A stretch of DNA of 64,000 bases. Source: Mytilisepta virgata. Taxonomy: Eukaryota > Mollusca > Bivalvia > Mytilida > Mytilidae. The translations under genes and the position numbers were made by a program. The notes beneath the pieces were generated by a model. It saw nothing but the letters and a program-made list of their open reading frames with translations. It was not told the origin of the DNA and did no database searches. Each line of letters opens with the position of its first letter. Within the stretch, counting starts at the first letter, position 1. The stretch covers positions 8,928,001 through 8,992,000 of the forward strand of contig CM051514.1 of the NCBI GenBank assembly GCA_028015205.1, given 5' to 3'. Shown one piece after another: positions 1-11,120 of this stretch.

Positions 1-254
1 TTGTCCGAATTCATGGTTTTCCTCAAATATTTTTGGTATATCATAAAGAAATTCTTTTTCTTTATTTGATTATACAACTTTATAATTATTGTCGTCTACA
101 TAAGTATTGAATTTACTGAAGTCAACAGTTGAATCCAATTCAAATTCATCTTTGTCAAGGTCTACTTCTGGTTTATCTGTTCTGTTCGACTTTTTATTAT
201 AATCATGATAGTGTTCAAATTTTAGCCCAGTGCGTCCCCAGGTAATGGATAAAA

Positions 255-269
255 GGGGGGGGGGGGGGG
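255..269. repeat. 15-G homopolymer run
   Basis: An uninterrupted run of 15 G lies directly before the 5'-truncated retroposon copy that starts near 270. The related copy near 1033 has only about six G at the same point, so the run seems to be a length-variable part of the repeat. Confidence 0.9.
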
Positions 270-590
270 TTGTCAGGTCATTATACGGAAAGCCTGACCG
301 CGGACTATAATGGGTAACGGGTTTCGAGAATGCCACACTCCCCGCAAACTAAAGATCCCTTCTGTAGTTTTCGAAAAAGAGTAGGCTAATTCTGCTGCAG
401 AAGGCTAAATTATCCGTCCCTACCCATCCATGCACCATTTTACACTGGCAGTCAAAATTGGTTCCCCTCTGTGTCCCGCCCCATCCATATTTGGTTTGTT
501 TGATTAATTGATGAACTGGTTCTTGTCCTGAAGAAGCGTGAAATATTTGCCACTGGACTTCAATCAAACAACAAATCAATCAATCAAAAT
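270..590 (+). mobile_element. Retroposon copy A with (CAAT)n tail
   Basis: About 320 bp closely matches 1033-1356: both begin GTTGTCAGGTCAT, share a block around GCCACACTCC and AAAGATCCCTTCTGTAG, and end in short CAAT repeats. This copy lacks the head seen at 953-1032. I see no clear target-site duplication. Small ORFs here are incidental. The family is not one I can name. Confidence 0.75.
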
Positions 591-938
591 TTTATCCTTT
601 TAGCACTTATTAATTTATATTTTTCTAAGGAGCTTTTAGATAGTTTCTGAACATTAAATCAAAGATTCTTCAGCTTTACCTTTTTTATTCTAACTTTGTC
701 CCTTTCCTGGGCCTCTTTGGAAACTGTTGCGTTTGTTTACTTTTATCACTTTCAATTACAGAAAATAAAGACATTAACACCCATGTTTTACTGCTAGATT
801 ATATATATATAATGTCTGCATGTTTCACCTCATGAGTGGCGTCATCAGGACGATTACAGTAAGAAAAATTATACCTGAAGTACAAAGCATGTGGACTTCC
901 GAAAATTAATAAAAACAGAAGTAGTAACAATTAAAATA
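591..938. other. AT-rich stretch without a recognised gene
   Basis: No supported gene. It holds a short (TA)n run near 800-811 and unremarkable AT-rich sequence up to the retroposon target site at 939. Confidence 0.5.
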
Positions 939-952
939 CATAAATAGAAACG

Positions 953-1356
953 CTAGGCACTTATGACGGATCACAAGAGCTCAACCCATAGAGCTGCATA
1001 GCACTTCCCCGGATGGCAGATACCCTCTTGTTGGGGGGTTGTCAGGTCATAATACGGAAAGCCTTGACCGTGGACCATAGTGGGTAACGTGTTTGGAGAA
1101 TGCCACACTCCCTGCACGCTAAAGATCCCTTCTGTAGTTTTTGAAAAATAATTCTGATGGCCGCTACGGAAGGCTAAATTATCCGACCCTACCCAACAAT
1201 CCTCCGTTTACAGTGGCAGTCAAAATTGGTTCCACTTTGTGTCCCATCCCACCCTTATTTGAATTGTTTGATAACTTGAACTGGTTATCGTCCTGAAGAA
1301 GCATGAAATATTTGCCACTGCACATAAAGCAACAATCAACCAATCAATCAATCAAT
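953..1356 (+). mobile_element. SINE-like retroposon copy B, bounded by 14-bp TSD
   Basis: The element is flanked by identical 14-bp direct repeats CATAAATAGAAACG at 939-952 and 1357-1370, a classic retroposition target-site duplication. It ends in CAAT repeats, and its last 320 bp match copy A (270-590). The 80-bp head, absent from copy A, may be the original 5' promoter region; I do not see convincing tRNA A and B boxes in it. The 404-bp length and lack of an ORF suggest a non-autonomous element mobilised by a LINE. Confidence 0.8.
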
Positions 1357-1500
1357 CATAAATAGAAACGAAAGTTGAAATTAAAAATAGAATTAAAAGT
1401 TATTTATAGAATGGTGTTGATCTTGATGTTTTATAGTTTTTCCAAATAAAGTTGGTATCAATTCCGTAATGTTCAGTGTATGGTATTACTCGGGTAGATT

Positions 1501-1761
1501 TCAGTATTCCTCAAGTCCTACATATCCCGAATATTTCTGTAATTTTAATGGTGTTTCCCATGTTGTTACTGTGTATGTGTACGGCTTCGGAGATATATGT
1601 TGAGATGAACTTTCTTCTTCATCTGAGCTAATAAATAGGTCCTCTTCTAGATTAATGTTCTGGTTCAAATGTGTGGTTGTAGGGGTCTGTTTTTGAATGA
1701 TCCTAAATTTTGGTGGTTTTGTCCAATCAATTTTTGAGTGGCTTTTGTAGGCGGTATCCAT
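1501..1761 (-). CDS. Short acidic ORF next to the Penelope-like debris
   Basis: An 86-codon ORF with an acidic, serine-rich middle (DEEESSSQH). It lies downstream of the GIY-YIG and zinc-finger fragments on the same strand, so it may be further C-terminal or 3' sequence of the same decayed element. I recognise no domain. It could also be a chance ORF. Confidence 0.25.
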   Translation of the reverse strand: MDTAYKSHSKIDWTKPPKFRIIQKQTPTTTHLNQNINLEEDLFISSDEEESSSQHISPKPYTYTVTTWETPLKLQKYSGYVGLEEY

Positions 1762-1850
1762 TTAGTAATGGGCAGGGCTTCTTCTCGGGGTGTGGTTTCT
1801 TTCATTACCAACCCTTCTTTGAAATGTAAGTGGTGTTTATTATATGGCGT

Positions 1851-1994
1851 TTAGCAGAGTCCTTTCTTGAATTTGCGGTTACACCAAGTGCAGGTGTGCA
1901 TAGTCATTGTGTTACTGTGAATTGTATTATAGTGTCTACGTAAACTTGACATGCTTGAGTACTGTCTGTTGCATTCCTTACATTCGATCTTCAT
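1851..1994 (-). pseudogene. C2H2-like zinc-finger fragment of a retroelement
   Basis: Reading from the ATG at 1994 gives 47 residues with one complete C-x2-C ... H-x4-H finger (CKECNRQY then RRHYNTIH), followed by a second C-x2-C pair (CTWC) cut off by a stop. It overlaps the last codons of the GIY-YIG ORF in another frame, so the two were probably one ORF before a frameshift. A zinc finger next to GIY-YIG fits a Penelope-like endonuclease region. Confidence 0.5.
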
Positions 1995-2314
1995 TTTCTG
2001 TATGCCTCTTCTGTTCTTAGTCGGGCATTGACGTTGGCAACGGTTGTTTTTATACCAGTGATTGTTACGTCTTTTATATTGTGATGGTTGTTTGTGAAGT
2101 GTTTGGACACAGGTTTATATTGGTTTCCATTCCTTATGTCGGTTGTATGTCCATAGAATCTTTCTACTAAGGTGTTGCCGGTTTGTCCAACATACTGCTT
2201 ATTGCATTTTTTACATTCTTTTAAATAGATTACGCTGTGGGTAAGGCAATTTATGCATTCTTTAATCCGAATTTCTTTTCCATTTGAGTGGATTTTAATG
2301 GATATTTTCATCAT
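1991..2314 (-). pseudogene. GIY-YIG endonuclease domain of a Penelope-like element
   Basis: The 107-residue ORF has the CxxC...YVGQTGNTLVERFYGH signature of the GIY-YIG nuclease found in Penelope-like elements, with a preceding cysteine pair (CKKCNKQYVGQT) and the following HFTNNHH segment. In these elements the domain nicks target DNA for retrotransposition. No reverse transcriptase is in frame: the sequence immediately upstream on this strand is a DIRS-like gag ORF that stops at 2311. The fragment was therefore either inserted into, or joined to, the gag. Confident of the domain, less so of which Penelope clade. Confidence 0.8.
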
Positions 2315-3537
2315 AGGACATATTTGGCGGAACCATGTAGAGTTGAATTACAGACAACACAAGAAATAGCATTAGCCCCTGCACAAACCATATGGCGCAA
2401 TTCAAAATCTCCCTGAGACCAATCTATTTTAATATTATGCTGACGTAACATTATGGCACACTTAGCACTAAACATTTTATGGTATTCGTAGAATTTCGAA
2501 GGCCATACCTTAGCTGTTTCGACAATATGGGACAGATAATCATCTAATTCAACAGAAGGCCAACGATTTTCAGGTGCGGAACACATGATACGCTTGTATC
2601 TGCCAAAGGCCACTATAAATTCATCAAGAGTGAGGTTACGTTTTAACCTTTCATCATTTTCCTTTATTTTCTTGTTTGAAGGCATTTCATAGTTAGGAAT
2701 TAAAAGAATACTGAGGTTGATGTCTTTCCCTTCAATAATTTGTTGTCTGATCTCCGGTGAAACCAGGTCAACTGCTGAAAAAGCACTAGCTGGAACTTCG
2801 AAATTAGCCCTCTGCTTACTCCCATTATTAGCTGAATATATGGGCAGCATCTGCATCGAAGAAGTATTGATCATTGGACGGTTTCCGAATTCTCCCAACA
2901 TTGACAAAGGACTGCCGACATCGTAATGTGGGTTGGCAGCGCTAGCACATCCCGGAATGTTGGCCATAGCTGTCTGTAGGGTGAAATTGTTTGACGGTCT
3001 GCTATTCTGAGACATTATAGTTTGTTGACACAGTTGGATCGTGTTCATAAGAAGCGCTTCCTTGTTATTGTTTACATTGGGGTTGTTTACATTTGAGCTG
3101 GGCGGAAATGCACAACTTGATTGCGCATTCGGTGCAGAAAAAGGCGTAATCCCAGACAATAAATTCATGCGCGGCTCATTTTTGTTGAATTCTGTAAAAA
3201 GCTTTCTCCAGAATAGTTCAGTCCATTTCTGTTGGGTGCATTAATATCCGATGTTAAATTGCCTTCGACAGTCCGTAAATTCTCTTCTTGTAAAACATTT
3301 GGCGATTGAACATCTTGAGAAGTCTCACTTTCGTCGACAATGTTCGTGGCGGAACTATTGTTGACATTATCCAAATAAATTCTCCTTAGACTTATTACCT
3401 AAGGATTCCGATATTGTTATCCCAAGATCACTTAAAGCTGTTTTTAACTGCGCGGAAGACCAATTTGCTGGGTTTTCCATATCTAACACGGCAGTCGCAC
3501 GAGTGTTTGCACGTCCTGTTGTACGTCTGGAAGCCAT
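2311..3537 (-). pseudogene. Decayed DIRS-like gag-type ORF (with SAP-like N-terminus)
   Basis: Three consecutive minus-strand reading frames make up one protein. The first, from an ATG at 3537, gives about 55 residues with a SAP-like stretch (NWSSAQLKTALSDLGI). A frameshift near 3372 leads to a 68-residue acidic part, and another near 3170 leads to 285 residues. The last part has a helical core (LTLDEFIVAFGRYKRIM, FYEYHKMFSAKCAIM) and the beginning of a cysteine knuckle (CVVCNSTLHG). This arrangement resembles the first ORF of DIRS/Ngaro-type tyrosine-recombinase retrotransposons of molluscs. The knuckle is cut off by a stop at the junction with the GIY-YIG fragment. No RT or recombinase ORF follows. 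Family assignment is from pattern memory. Confidence 0.55.
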
Positions 3538-4054
3538 TATTCATAAATCTCAGAAAAATCCCAATAAATTCCAACACAATGTTAAGATATATTAAAACTG
3601 TTACCTACATTTTGTTATTAATAAGTTCATTGATTTGATCTAGAGAAGCAAGTTGAATCTCAATCTCAAAAGTTCGCTTAAGAAATACCCAGCACTAATT
3701 ACTTCCAAAACACATAGACACTTGCGGAGTTCTTGAAAAACTGATGACGTAGACAACATCAGCATGTGTAAAGCCCCTGTGATGAAAAGGGCATGCTGTA
3801 AAATATGAGAGGCTTAAAGCCTTGTAAAAGCTTAAGTTTCGTAATAAACTCCAATTATAATTAATAATTGGTAATTAATTCAGTATCATTGATCTAAATA
3901 GGTATTGGAATTTTTTATTGAAATGGCTTTTTATCAAACTCAATTTTGTACCCCATCACAGTAGACAAAACCCATTTGTCATGTGTAAAGGCTTTCCATT
4001 TGAAAATAAATTTCTTAAGAATACCAGCAGTTTTTGTTTTTCTACAGCTTACCT
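3538..4054. other. Spacer between two decayed gag ORFs
   Basis: About 500 bp without a supported gene. It may hold the 5' untranslated or terminal sequence of the element whose gag starts at 3537, but no terminal repeat was recognised. Confidence 0.4.
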
Positions 4055-4928
4055 TTAATATTTGATTTTTTTCTGGCTGTAGCTTGTAGCTTTTCCTTGG
4101 CCTCCGTTTGAGTATGGAGTTCTTTGATTTCCTTGTTTGTTGGAGAATTCTCGTCTCCCTAAAAAACGACCCTGTGACTGATAAGGGTATCTACCTCTGC
4201 CACCTCTGTTACTTAATTGTCTTCTTCCTGTAATGTTTATTAACTTAATTGATCTGAGTTAATTTCTTTCCAATTTCATCTCCGAAAAGGTTGGTACCAA
4301 TTTCTTCATTCTTATTGCAGATTTGTTGAAATTTTCTGTCAATATAAGGTTTTGGTGAAATTTTCTGTCAATATAAGGTTTAAGCATTACTTTCCTTTTC
4401 ACCGATAATTCAAAATGAGCATTATATAATATTGTCATAGCTTCTGAGACTGATTCTATCATCAATTTGATATCAGGTTTCTTAGTTTTTGAGAACACCC
4501 CCAGAGTAATAATTGGGATCATACCATATGCAAGGAGTCTGAAGATTTTGCAAAACTAAATCTGACGATTTTGTTTTCCGGTCTAAGGATTGCCAGACCT
4601 CGGGATGAACTGGTGGCACAACTAGGCTTTTGCAATTTGAAGGTAATTTCAAATCCTTGACCATTTCTGAAGCATCTGTTTTTTTCCTACAAATGTTCTC
4701 ACAAACTTTTGAGATAGATTCACAGACTTCGTCACCGTATCTTTCATCCCCATCAAAGATCCAGGGTAATTCATAATCAAATTCATTACTGTCCGACAGG
4801 ACTTCACTCTGATCATTGACATTATCGTCATCACTGAAGGTAGAAAAGTTCTCATTTGCAACGTTATGGTCATCGTAACCATGATAGTCAGACTTTTGTT
4901 CAAAAGCTTTATTTATAGACGAGATCAT
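4055..4928 (-). pseudogene. C-terminal part of a second DIRS-like gag ORF
   Basis: On the minus strand from 4928 an acidic N-terminal stretch leads into VVPPVHPEVWQSLDRKTKS and LVLQNLQTP, then (after a frameshift near 4510) MIESVSEAMTILYNAHFELS and KRKVMLKPYID, a core I associate with DIRS-type gag proteins. A further in-frame-like basic, glycine/arginine-rich tail (SNRGGRGRYPYQSQGR) runs to a stop at 4055-4057. A 19-bp stretch is tandemly repeated near 4330-4380, lengthening the protein. The N-terminal half lies beyond the RT fragment at about 5640-6100. Not functional as it stands. Confidence 0.55.
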
Positions 4929-5230
4929 TTTACAGAAAACATAAGCTCTATTGAGTTTTTATATCGTCTTATTACAAACAAAACATCTAAAAAAGTGCAC
5001 GTTTAAAACAAAGCAAGCATGCTACACACACAAAAGCTACACAAAGCAAATCATTACATTGAAGCATTCATATACAGTATACATGACATAAAGAAGTTAA
5101 ATATGTAATACCATGCAGAAATATTAAAAGTACAATAAACAACTCAGTATTAAAAACATATAAAGCACTTTAAAACATGTAGGCAATTACAGCACATTAA
5201 GCAGAAAAAAAGCACTAAAAATTAAAGCAT
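4929..5230 (-). other. Probable 3' UTR of the non-LTR retrotransposon fragment
   Basis: AT-rich noncoding DNA directly downstream (minus strand) of the RT C-terminus and ending where the gag coding sequence resumes. It fits the 3' untranslated part of the inserted element. No poly(A) tail or target-site duplication was recognised. Confidence 0.45.
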
Positions 5231-5233
5231 TAA

Positions 5234-5668
5234 TTATTTGCAGGCATTGCATTGGCATGAACTACCATTCCAGGTAACAATAAGTTTAGAAAATTGGTTA
5301 AAATTGTTTTCATCTCTAAAACTCTGGGGTAGTTCATTCCAGAATTTAGCAGCTGTGTATCTAAAAGAATTGATGCCATAGCTTCTTGTTCTCACCTGGG
5401 GCTGTTCAACTGTATTTTTATATCTGAAGGAATATTTGTGATTTTTTATATTAATCAAATCATGTAAATAAGACGGACTATTTTTGTGTATAATTTTAAA
5501 AGTTTCTAAAGCTATTGCTCGTAATCTTCTAACTTTAAGAGATGGAAGTTTTGACTTGTGTAAAAGATCTTCATAGGAGCTATTATAATCCTCATAAACA
5601 AATCTCAAGGCTCTCTCTTGGATTTTTTCCATCTTAACTGTGTTTTTTTCACTACAAAAATGCCAGGT
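5234..5668 (-). pseudogene. Non-LTR retrotransposon RT, C-terminal end
   Basis: The protein contains MEKIQERALRFVYEDY, LPSLKVRRLRAIALETFKI and NSFRYTAAKFWNELP, the conserved tail after the RT domain of jockey/CR1-like LINEs. In the same frame, before the first ATG, WHFCSEKNTVK can be read, so the coding homology extends to about 5660. The endonuclease and RT catalytic parts are absent, so this is a 5'-truncated insertion, the usual outcome of target-primed reverse transcription. It splits the gag gene 4055-6100. Confidence 0.8.
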
Positions 5669-6110
5669 GACTCTTCTCCTGGTTGGTCAGAATTCTATTC
5701 ATTGCTATCAACAATTGCCCTCACTCTATCATTTTTTGAAGTTAGGTCGATTTCTATGGTCACTGTCCTGTTTGTTCCCATTAAGGGTTGACTTCAAAGT
5801 GTCTGATAATCCTTGGAATAAAGATTTAAGTAATTCTGTGTTGTTAGTTCGAGTTTGTGATTACTAGCCTTCGGCTTAGTATTTTTTATCTGTACTTTTG
5901 GTTCAACTACTTTTCTTTTCTTTTTGCTTATTGTTACACCACTGACCGAAGGCACCTCAAATGAGTCGGTTCGTTTCCGAAGCTTTCCGTTTTGGGGCCT
6001 TTCCCTTGCCAATATCTTTGGCACTCTTTCCTTTCCTAGGAACATCTTTCTCAGGCAAATTCATTACCTGGGTAACGGCCATTTGCATCTCATGTGCTAC
6101 TTCCGGGTTA
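5669..6110 (-). pseudogene. N-terminal part of the interrupted gag ORF
   Basis: Minus-strand frames here encode lysine- and proline-rich sequence (KERVPKILARERPQNGKLRK; in another frame EKDVPRKGKSAKDIGKGK) and reach the point where the LINE fragment begins. The strand and position relative to 4055-4928 suggest the lost N-terminal half of the same gag. Several frameshifts and stops are present. The assignment depends mostly on position. Confidence 0.35.
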
Positions 6111-6182
6111 CTGTGGGGAATGTACAGCTTATGTACAAGTGACCACCAGTGTTAAGCAATAACCTGTCTTAAAAGACCATCA

Positions 6183-6440
6183 GGGCCTCGGTGGCCGAGT
6201 GGTCTAGGTAGTTCGTCATGACTACTAATGATCACTAGCCTGTCAACACTGAGGTTGTGAGTTCGAATCTCACCTGTGGTGGGGTGTGTTCGACTCTGAT
6301 CTAAATTGACAAGGATTGCCAATATTCCTACCGAAGGTCAGTGGTTCTCTCCAGGTACTCCGGATTCCTCCACCAATAAAAACTGGCCGCCGCGAAATAG
6401 CCAAATGTGCTGAAAACGGCATAAAACTCCAACTAAACTT
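6183..6440 (+). mobile_element. tRNA-headed SINE, family 1, full length
   Basis: Begins GGGCCTCGGTGGCCGAGTGG, which includes a pol III A box (TGGCCGAGTGG); a B box GTTCGAATC follows about 60 bp on, as in a long-variable-arm tRNA such as Leu or Ser. The 3' half (TCTCTCCAGGTACTCCGG, CCACCAATAAAAACTGGCC, CCAAATGTGCTGAAAACGGC) is the shared domain found in all copies in the window and resembles the Nin-type SINE domain of eumetazoans. The 11-bp direct repeat AAAGACCATCA at 6172-6182 and 6441-6451 is its target-site duplication. Confidence 0.85.
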
Positions 6441-6800
6441 AAAGACCATCAATTCAGATTCCCTTTGTATTGCATTCTATATAAAATAAACCTGTATATA
6501 AAGGCCACATGTCTTTAGTGACAATAATTTTGGTCTCCCTTGGAAGGTCACATATAACAGGTTTGACCAGCCAGAATCATCCATGCGGAAAGGAATTTTG
6601 ATGTTTATTAGATAATTTAAATAGAATGGTACGTGGCTTCACACAAAATTCCCAATTAAACCAACTATAAGCAAGTCCAGGCTGTCTGATAGAGAATCAA
6701 TGATTGTCAATATGTTGCTTGACCATCCATGTTTACACATCAACTGAACTGATTATTTTTCTTCAGATAGGTCTATATCGAGTACTGAAACCAACTTAAA

Positions 6801-7027
6801 TAAGGCCAAAAAAATAATACATCTGTTTCTGCTAACATGCTGAAAAAAAAATAGGGTAGGTAGGTAGGCAATACTATTTTATTTTACAAACAGTTTTTAG
6901 CTGGTTACTACTAGGGAAACAGTCTGACTTTAACAGTGCTCGTTCAAAAATGGCATAAAAAGTGCTAAGGTAGGCAATACAAATTAGGGTAGGTAGGGTT
7001 AACAAGTGTATTATTTTTTTTGGCCTA
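6801..7027. mobile_element. Short MITE with imperfect terminal inverted repeats
   Basis: Left end AAGGCCAAAAAAATAATACA and right end TGTATTATTTTTTTTGGCCT are inverted copies of about 25 bp. Between them are two GGTAGGTAGG-containing blocks also in partly direct repetition. About 227 bp, no ORF. A TA or AAT target duplication is possible but not clear. Confidence 0.55.
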
Positions 7028-8294
7028 ATACAAATTTCATATGAAAACATTTTTATTGAAGAAAAAAATTTTTTTTTTAATTTTCTCCTCTGAAACCAGT
7101 AGATTTTCTAAAAATATCCTTGCTAAATTCAAAATGTTTATAGTATTACGGTCCATCTTAGTTGCAATGCACTGTGTCTTCGTAATGTCGTGATAATGTT
7201 ATATGAAATACTTACAAAGGAGTGAAGGATGAGTTTTTTATTATCTGCTCTAAACGTTTTACTTGTAGACCAGATTTATTTAGTAGTATGACTTCTGTAG
7301 TTCCATCTTTATTTCACAAATTTTGAAATTTATATTTCGTAGTAATGATTTATGTATATGTAAAATTAATATGTACATGAACAAGAAAATTAATCATATC
7401 CTTGTTCAAAGGGAAATAACTCAGATTTCGTTAATGATACTCCTAAACTGTGATAAAAATGTATGTCTCTGATATCTTTATTTTTATTAGGCACATGTAT
7501 CTTTACTGTTAAGGATGATCGCTGGTCTAATAGGAAATAAATAGGATATGAAATAGGTGTTTTAGTTTGAGAGAACATATGAATAGTAAACAAATAAGCA
7601 AGAAAAAACATATAGGTTCATGTGCTCATTTTAGAGCTATAAGGCCTTGAAAATTTGCAGGAAATGGGTTTTCTCTGGATTTTTCATTGTCTTTGCATTG
7701 ACAACTTCAGTCTCTCAAAAATGTATGCAAAAATAAAAAGGATTTCATAAAATTTTGTCAAATACCATTTTAAGGTATATATGATTGAATTGTAAAAGAA
7801 AAAGTGGGGGTTCATGGGCAAAAAATTTCATGTTTAAGAAATGGATAAAACCTGAGGATTCCGAAAATCTGACAAAAAGACCAAAACATGACCAGCGAGC
7901 ATCCTTAAATTGTAATTCTTATTGATGATAATCCATTGTAAGGACTTTAATTCAATGAAAATTTTTAATTACATACTTACTTACTGATAATGTTATGTCA
8001 ATGACTATTTTCTTTGAAAATGTTTTTATGATAAGGATTGTAAAATTTTTACAATATAATTGTGTTGTTTTGGTAATGTTATTTGAATGTTCAAGGAGTT
8101 TTTTCTGTGAACAAGTTTTAGTGACACACAAAAAAATATACAGTTTATGTCATAGTTTGAGAATAAAGTTCATTCTTTCATTATTTTCATCAGTGTAAAT
8201 AAAGTTACAGTATAATAAAACGTATCACAAAACACCGAAATAAATAAAGATCATAATTAAGTATCATTTCAGATTTTGCTAGTAATGTTCTCTT
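7028..8294. other. AT-rich noncoding region
   Basis: No supported gene or known element. Short ORFs here have low-complexity composition and no recognised domain. Confidence 0.5.
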
Positions 8295-8306
8295 ATATAC
8301 CTTTCA

Positions 8307-8566
8307 AGGGGGCCTCGGTGGCAGAGTGGTCTAGGTAGTTCGTCATGACTACTAATGATCACTAGCATGTCAACACTGAGGTTGCGAGTTCGAATCTCAC
8401 CTGTGGCGGGGTATGTTTGACTTCGATCTTAACTGACAAGGATTGCTAAGGTCGGTGGTTCTCTCCGGGTACTCCGGCTTCCTCCACCAATAAAAACTGG
8501 CCGCAGCGAAATAGCCAAATGTGCTGAAAACGGCATAAAACCCCAACTAAACAAACAAAGAAACAA
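8307..8566 (+). mobile_element. SINE family 1, full length
   Basis: Same organisation as the copy at 6183: tRNA-like head with A box (GTGGCAGAGTGG) and B box (GAGTTCGAATC), the conserved 3' domain, and the tail ACTAAACAAACAAAG. A 12-bp near-perfect duplication (ATATACCTTTCA at 8295-8306, ATATACTTTTCA at 8567-8578) flanks it, one mismatch. Compared with 6183 it lacks a few bases in the centre. Confidence 0.85.
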
Positions 8567-8578
8567 ATATACTTTTCA

Positions 8579-10628
8579 GTATTTTTGCATAATTCTAGAC
8601 CATGACTAATATGGCCACTGTTATTGAAAATAGAAAAATCAGTAAAATAATATTTTAAAATATGCTCAGAATCTACTGGAGTTGAATGGTCCTTATAGGT
8701 TGTCCCCTTTCAAAAGTATGTCTAGTGGTCCAGATCTTCTACCAATATGGCTGCCATTACTAAAAATAGAAAAATCATCATAAAAAATATTTGAAATTAT
8801 TTTGCTTTGATGCTACTGGAGCAATTTCCACCAAACTTTGGTGAAACATCCCTACTTGGGTAAATTTTGTTCTCCCTTAAAATTTATATTTGGGAAGTAC
8901 AGATATTGAAATAATTGTATTAATATCAGTCAGTGGAGATTCCCAACAATAAAAGCACACTTTTAAATTCTGAATTTGCATGGATGATTTAGAGTGCACA
9001 CAACAGTTTTTCGTAGTACTTTTCATGATGTCATGAATTGAAGGAACATACTCAAAAGATTGATAGCTGGACAATTGGCTGTATCATATACCCATAGACA
9101 ACCATATATCAAATAAAACATATTTCTTCAAGCTTTCACTGTATATAAGTATTTTTAAGGAAATCCTTTCCAAATTCTTACCATTACAGAATGATAACCG
9201 ACGAAAAATAGGCCCCCCCCCCCCCTTCAAATATTTCAAAAACAGACCAACCTCAGAGCATCCTAGCAAGGATTCCTGCGTAATTTAGAGAATATGTGTT
9301 TTCCAAAGTACACATTCAACTGGTTTCAACACATGTAGTTTCAGGATACATTCGCTGCCTTTTAAAATTGCTACATGAAGTGGTATAAAAATGTTGTGTT
9401 TTCACCTACCCTATTTTTGGATGTTTTCAGAGTAGTCTCCCATTAATAAAACTTTTCTGAAAAAAATTACTTTTTTTACATTTCATGCATTTTTTTAAAC
9501 TTAAAATAAAGCCAAGACTCTAATTTAAATAATGAAACCAAAAAACAATCAGAAATCAATATCTAGAACTTATAAAAAGAGGGAATTCCATACCTATGAC
9601 GTAATATATTTAGGGAAATTCACTGGAATTTTATACGAAACTGTTGTTTGCATTCTTACATGTAATAGGTATTACACTTGCTACCAGGGGAAAACAAAGG
9701 GCCATAACTCAAAACTACAGGTATTTGTTGTTTGAAGTCAGGCTGCACAAATTTGTTTTATTTAATGAGAGCAGTTATAAACTGAAATTTATGTTCACTA
9801 TTAAAATAAGGTAAGACACTAACTAGACAATTGCTATAAAGTAAAATTTTAATTGTTAAGATTTTGAGTCCCCCCTCCCCTTTTTTTTTAACAAAGACTA
9901 GTCATTTTTTTACAAAAAATTTGCAGAATTTCATTTTTTTTTACTAAATTGAAGTAAGGGAATGTATTAAATGATATGAACATAATTGATATAGGTAGAA
10001 ATTGCATCTTTTCCAAATTATGAAATCTTAGTTTTTATGCTTTTATTTTTCAGCTATTAAATGATTTAATTGTACTATAAGTCTTGAATTTGATTATAAA
10101 TACATTTTATAATGGTGAAAAACAGTAAATACATGTAATAAATTCATTTTACATTTCTATCTTTGTGATCTTTTATTTTGTTTTTCTCTGAAGTTTTGTT
10201 GATTGGATGTTGTTAAGGGAATACGATACAGTAAGGTTCCACCACTGAGTTTTTGCTGAAATTTTACCATATTGTCAATTTTTATGTATACTTTTCATAT
10301 ATGCAAATAAAACATACCTTCATGACTTAGTTTTTAAGATATTTATCACTGAATTTGCTTTATTTGAACCAAAAACTTTTAATTTTTTATTTTTCAAGAC
10401 TTTCACAAAATACTGTTTAACTTTTTAACGAAAATAGATAACTTCACCGGGTCTTTTGTAAAATATTTCCAAATACTTAGACATTGTTCTCTGATGAATA
10501 ACTAGTGGCAAATTTTTGCCAAATAAGGAATATTGATGATTATTTGTTAACTTTAGATGCATGAAGAAATATATTCGCTATTGCAAAATAAAAAAGTTGG
10601 TGTACATGTGCTTTTTATGAAGATATTT
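8579..10628. other. Long noncoding stretch
   Basis: No supported gene. At 8590-8870 two diverged units of about 150 bp repeat the theme of ATATGGC(C/T)(A/G)C followed by AAAATAGAAAAATCA and CTACTGGAG, remnants of a tandem element. Poly-C of about 15 lies near 9211. The rest is AT-rich. Confidence 0.45.
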
Positions 10629-10760
10629 ATTGTTTGGTTTGGTTGGGGTTTTAAGCCGTTTTCAGCACATTTGGCTATTTTGCGGTGGCCAGTTTTTATT
10701 GGTGGAGGAAGCCGTAGTACCCGAAGAGAACCACCGACCTTTGATAGGAAAATTTGGAGA
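10629..10760 (-). mobile_element. SINE family 1, 3' fragment
   Basis: Minus-strand copy of the 3' domain: CCAATAAAAACTGGCC and CAAATGTGCTGAAAACGGC are readable on the reverse strand and the tail faces 10629. It stops near the middle of the SINE; the tRNA head is missing, as expected for 5' truncation. Confidence 0.75.
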
Positions 10761-11120
10761 TATTTAAGAAAAACCTCAAATTTTAAGATATTATCAGGGT
10801 TTTTCTTAAGAGATGCAATATTTCTTGGCGACGTCATTATCTCCCCCTGCTACAGTATCCTATTCCCTTAATTAAAGGCCTTGTTCGCCTTTCTTTTTAG
10901 CTCTTTATACAATATTGGTCAATGCACTGATTGAAGAGAAATTTTCCTATCTCACAGATACAATGGTCTTTTGAAAATTTTGAGTGTAACTTCATTTGTT
11001 AAAGTAGTTTCCAAACATTTTTCATTCATGATGGATATGTTTGTTTGTTTAGTTGGGGTTTTACGCCATTTTCAGCACATTTGGCTATTTCGCGGCGGCC
11101 AGTTTTTATTGGTGGTGGAA

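Noticed and set aside
6183..6290. A tRNA-Leu/Ser gene, from A and B boxes
   Set aside because: The same head occurs in every SINE family 1 copy, continues into the SINE body and does not show a good acceptor stem, so it is SINE-derived.
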